A stretch of DNA of 64,000 bases from Flocculibacter collagenilyticus (GTDB lineage: Bacteria; Pseudomonadota; Gammaproteobacteria; Enterobacterales; Alteromonadaceae): positions 186,001-250,000 of the forward strand of contig NZ_CP059888.1 in assembly GCF_016469335.1 (NCBI RefSeq), written 5' to 3'. The notes under the pieces are model-generated. The model worked only from the letters and a program-made list of their open reading frames with translations, made no database searches and was not told where the DNA came from. This document shows positions 62,028 through 64,000 of the stretch, in pieces. The position numbers and the translations under genes were made by a program. Numbering within the stretch: position 1 is the first letter of the stretch; the number at the start of each line of letters is the position of its first letter.

Positions 62028-62438
62028 CTAGCCTTGTGATAAGTGTGTTGTATTTTTAGCTATGGACTTATCAAAACTGCATTTAAGTAAGGGTAAAAAG
62101 AGTACTAAAGCAGTCCAAAAGCTAATAGTTGACAGAGTTAACATATCGTTAGTTGAATAACCGCCTGCTGTAAATTCATAGTAGTGAACCAATATAAATA
62201 ATGTTATTTGGCAGGCGAGAGCTACTTGCCAGAATCGGGGGTTAAAAATATACTTTCTCAACACGATAGTGATACATGCAATAATATTTAAAAGATCCCC
62301 TATAAGAATAAAAACTGACATGAATGTTGGGTGTGTAGGCTGTAAAATATCAGGTTCGCTCATCCCACTATAAATATCACTTAGTGTGAGCGTGCACAGT
62401 ATAACGAGTAGTGCAATCCACCCTAGCTTTTTTATCAT
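62028..62438 (-). CDS. Four-helix membrane protein, unknown
   Basis: 136-aa predicted inner-membrane protein with four hydrophobic helices (about residues 4-22, 41-60, 70-90 and 103-122). The ATG at 62438 overlaps the TGA of the upstream frame (TGATG), implying translational coupling; the TTG at 62447 is a less likely start. It resembles no family known to me. Being coupled to a short soluble frame recalls toxin/immunity pairs, where a multi-span partner protects against a membrane toxin; that is only a hypothesis. Confidence 0.55.
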   Translation of the reverse strand: MIKKLGWIALLVILCTLTLSDIYSGMSEPDILQPTHPTFMSVFILIGDLLNIIACITIVLRKYIFNPRFWQVALACQITLFILVHYYEFTAGGYSTNDMLTLSTISFWTALVLFLPLLKCSFDKSIAKNTTHLSQG

Positions 62439-62761
62439 CAGTACCAATGCCCATAAGGAATATCGTTAGGATCTCTAGGTAGCTTTTTCCAACCATCTTT
62501 GGGAGTGACGTAGCGTTTTCTAAAGTTTCTTTGTTTAGCACCGAAAGGGGCCAGATCGGATAGGGTTAAGAGAATTGCTTGTGAGTCTTTTGCTTCCCAG
62601 CCATGGCTTTGTAATGTTTGTTTCATGAGAGGATATAGCCTAATGTACTTTTCGTTGGCTTCTTTTCCATTCCCGAAAAACTGTTTGTAGATAAATTTGC
62701 TTTCAGTCCAGCCTTGTCCAATAAAGCCTAATCTTTTGAGTAATTTGTCCTACGAGTCCAT
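62438..62761 (-). pseudogene. Short soluble ORF with an in-frame stop after codon 3
   Basis: The frame begins with ATG at 62761 and meets TAG at 62752-62750 (M-D-S-stop), then continues open for ~103 codons to TGA at 62438. The part after the stop reads well as protein (G-F-I-G-Q-G-W-T-E-S-K-F; L-S-D-L-A-P-F-G-A-K-Q), with a W/Y/R/K-rich end like the tip domains of polymorphic toxins. An internal ATG at 62626 could express 62 residues. It is either a decayed gene or the loose 3' part of a larger one. Identity is unknown. Confidence 0.5.
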
Positions 62762-62860
62762 AATTGCTATAAAACCTTTCATTTTGTTGTAAAATGGTAA
62801 TATTTTTGTATTTTCATTTCAACAACTGATGAGCATTGTTACTACTTTTCGCTATTTTAA

Positions 62861-63274
62861 TCAGCGCCGTTTATCTAATTCCGCAATAAAGGATACTTTA
62901 TCTTTTGGTGAGACCAATATTGTTTTGTTATTGCCGTAACGAATAGCAAGACGATCTAGTGATAACGCAGGGCCAGACAAAAGAGACTTGCTCGGCTCAA
63001 TGGTGATAATGGTGTGAGTATCAATATGCCAGCGAAAAGGGCCACTGTATATCGACAACTTTTGACCATCTATCACATAATAAGTGCGAACTAATGACCA
63101 CACAGGCAACAGTAAACTCATTATACCGATACCCACATAACTGATGATTAAGCTAATCGGGGTAAGCTCAAATGATTTACTGATACTCCACGCTAAAAAT
63201 GCTGTAAAACAAAATACAATGGAAAAAATACCGAGTAGCCATAAGTCTATTTTAGATTTATATACAATTTGCAT
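62861..63274 (-). CDS. Membrane-anchored PH-domain protein
   Basis: 137-aa protein with two membrane helices (residues ~11-31 and ~42-62) followed by a bacterial PH-like domain (~65-137) with the pattern S-L-D-R-L-A-I-R-Y and I-L-V-S-P-K-D-K-V-S-F-I. The family is widespread in bacteria and of unclear role. It is on the same strand as comM, just downstream of it. Confidence 0.75.
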   Translation of the reverse strand: MQIVYKSKIDLWLLGIFSIVFCFTAFLAWSISKSFELTPISLIISYVGIGIMSLLLPVWSLVRTYYVIDGQKLSIYSGPFRWHIDTHTIITIEPSKSLLSGPALSLDRLAIRYGNNKTILVSPKDKVSFIAELDKRR

Positions 63275-63295
63275 AATACACCTCTTAATCCCTAT

Positions 63296-64000
63296 TTATG
63301 CGGCCTTTAAACTGTTTAATAACCGATCCATTGCGCGATAACCCAGTGCTTCTGATAGGTGTTGCCGATTAATATGGATTTCACCTTGTAAATCAGCAAT
63401 GGTACGCGCCACCTTTAGTATTTTGTGGTAGGCACGTGCCGATAAGTTCAATTTTTCTAACGCCATTTCTAAAAATTGTGCATCGCTAGGTTGTAATTTA
63501 CAGTAACAATCAAGATCCCGATTAGTCATTAACGCGTTAACTTTGCCAGCCCTATTTAACTGCAATTCTCGCGCCTGTTTGACACGCTGTTTCACCACTG
63601 CGCTTGTTTCACCGCGTTCGGGGGCTTGGGTTAAGGCGCCTTTGGGTAATCTAGGCACATCAAGTTGTAGATCAATTCGGTCTAGAAAAGGGCCAGACAG
63701 TTTATTTAAATATCGCAATACTTGATCTGGGCTGGCGCGCCCATCATCGTGATGGCCAGTAGGACTTGGATTCATTGCAGCAATAAGTTGGAACTGAGCA
63801 GGAAAGTCAGCCTGCCTTGCTGCTCTTGAAATAGTGACAGAGCCTGTTTCCATAGGCTCACGTAATACGTCTAACACCTTACGGTCAAATTCAGGTAACT
63901 CATCTAAAAATAATACCCCGTTGTGAGCTAAGCTAATTTCACCTGGTTTCGGGTTACTACTTCCACCCACTAAAGCAACGGCAGAACAAGTGTGGTGAGG
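63296..64000 (-). CDS. comM: ComM/YifB family AAA+ ATPase, 5' part outside the window
   Basis: Mg-chelatase-like AAA+ protein, a branch-migration helicase in natural transformation in Vibrio-type bacteria. The 235 codons in the window run to the window edge and cover the second half: P-H-H-T-C-S (normally P-H-H-S-A-S), G-V-L-F-L-D-E-L-P-E-F as Walker B, A-A-M-N-P-S-P as sensor and the C-terminal Mg-chelatase-like helical domain. The start and Walker A lie beyond base 64000. The stop is at 63296. Confidence 0.93.
   Translation of the reverse strand, partial: PHHTCSAVALVGGSSNPKPGEISLAHNGVLFLDELPEFDRKVLDVLREPMETGSVTISRAARQADFPAQFQLIAAMNPSPTGHHDDGRASPDQVLRYLNKLSGPFLDRIDLQLDVPRLPKGALTQAPERGETSAVVKQRVKQARELQLNRAGKVNALMTNRDLDCYCKLQPSDAQFLEMALEKLNLSARAYHKILKVARTIADLQGEIHINRQHLSEALGYRAMDRLLNSLKAA

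Overview
The window reads as a chromosomal segment of an AT-rich marine gammaproteobacterium of the Alteromonadales, most like the Colwelliaceae (Thalassotalea or Colwellia). This rests on the mix of nudE-cysQ, an LPS inner-core heptose set with a KdkA kinase, yibN-grxC-secB-gpsA, a large TonB-dependent receptor, and the AT-rich codon use. Genus is an inference. No rRNA, tRNA or CRISPR array was found.

Layout. 1-6.6 kb: housekeeping and stress genes (nudE, cysQ, an AhpD-like protein, a frameshifted periplasmic binding protein, a YgiQ-type radical SAM enzyme, coaD). 6.7-14.5 kb: surface glycan genes (Wzi-like outer-membrane protein, two glycosyltransferases, a TetR regulator, gmhA, hldE, waaA). 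14.5-18.6 kb: one very large secreted protein on the minus strand with Kelch-like, beta-helix, Ig-like and RTX parts. 18.8-29.5 kb: a same-strand run of ten genes for building or decorating a surface glycan (GT4, asparagine synthetase-like, polysaccharide deacetylase, ATP-grasp, GNAT/FemAB-like, TPR, beta-helix, two alpha/beta hydrolases of the exosortase-A-associated kind, sulfotransferase). 29.5-32.2 kb: LPS core genes resume (kdkA, waaC-like, gmhB). Together these point to heptose-containing LPS plus a modified, perhaps sulfated, capsule- or matrix-like polymer. No exosortase, Wzx/Wzy pair or Wza/Wzc exporter is in the window, so the system is incomplete here.

32.4-42.9 kb: yibN-grxC-secB-gpsA operon; a minus-strand operon of a PLP trans-sulfuration enzyme, OsmC-like protein and flavin monooxygenase; trmL, fieF, a lysophospholipase-like hydrolase and an acyl-CoA dehydrogenase with a PsrA-like operator upstream. 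42.9-45.5 kb: two insertion sequences, an IS982-family element and an IS4-family element with Tn5/IS50-like ends. Both have intact target duplications and both landed between the dehydrogenase stop codon and its terminator; the second split the terminator hairpin in its loop.

45.7-64 kb: TonB-dependent receptor, dnaB, alr, hypothetical genes, a ToxR/CadC-like regulator with TPRs, a translationally coupled minus-strand operon (zinc phospholipase/P1-nuclease-like protein, parvulin-like protein, small membrane protein), proB, an AsmA-like protein, several small membrane or exported proteins, a decayed ORF next to a four-helix membrane protein, a PH-domain protein and the 3' part of comM/yifB.
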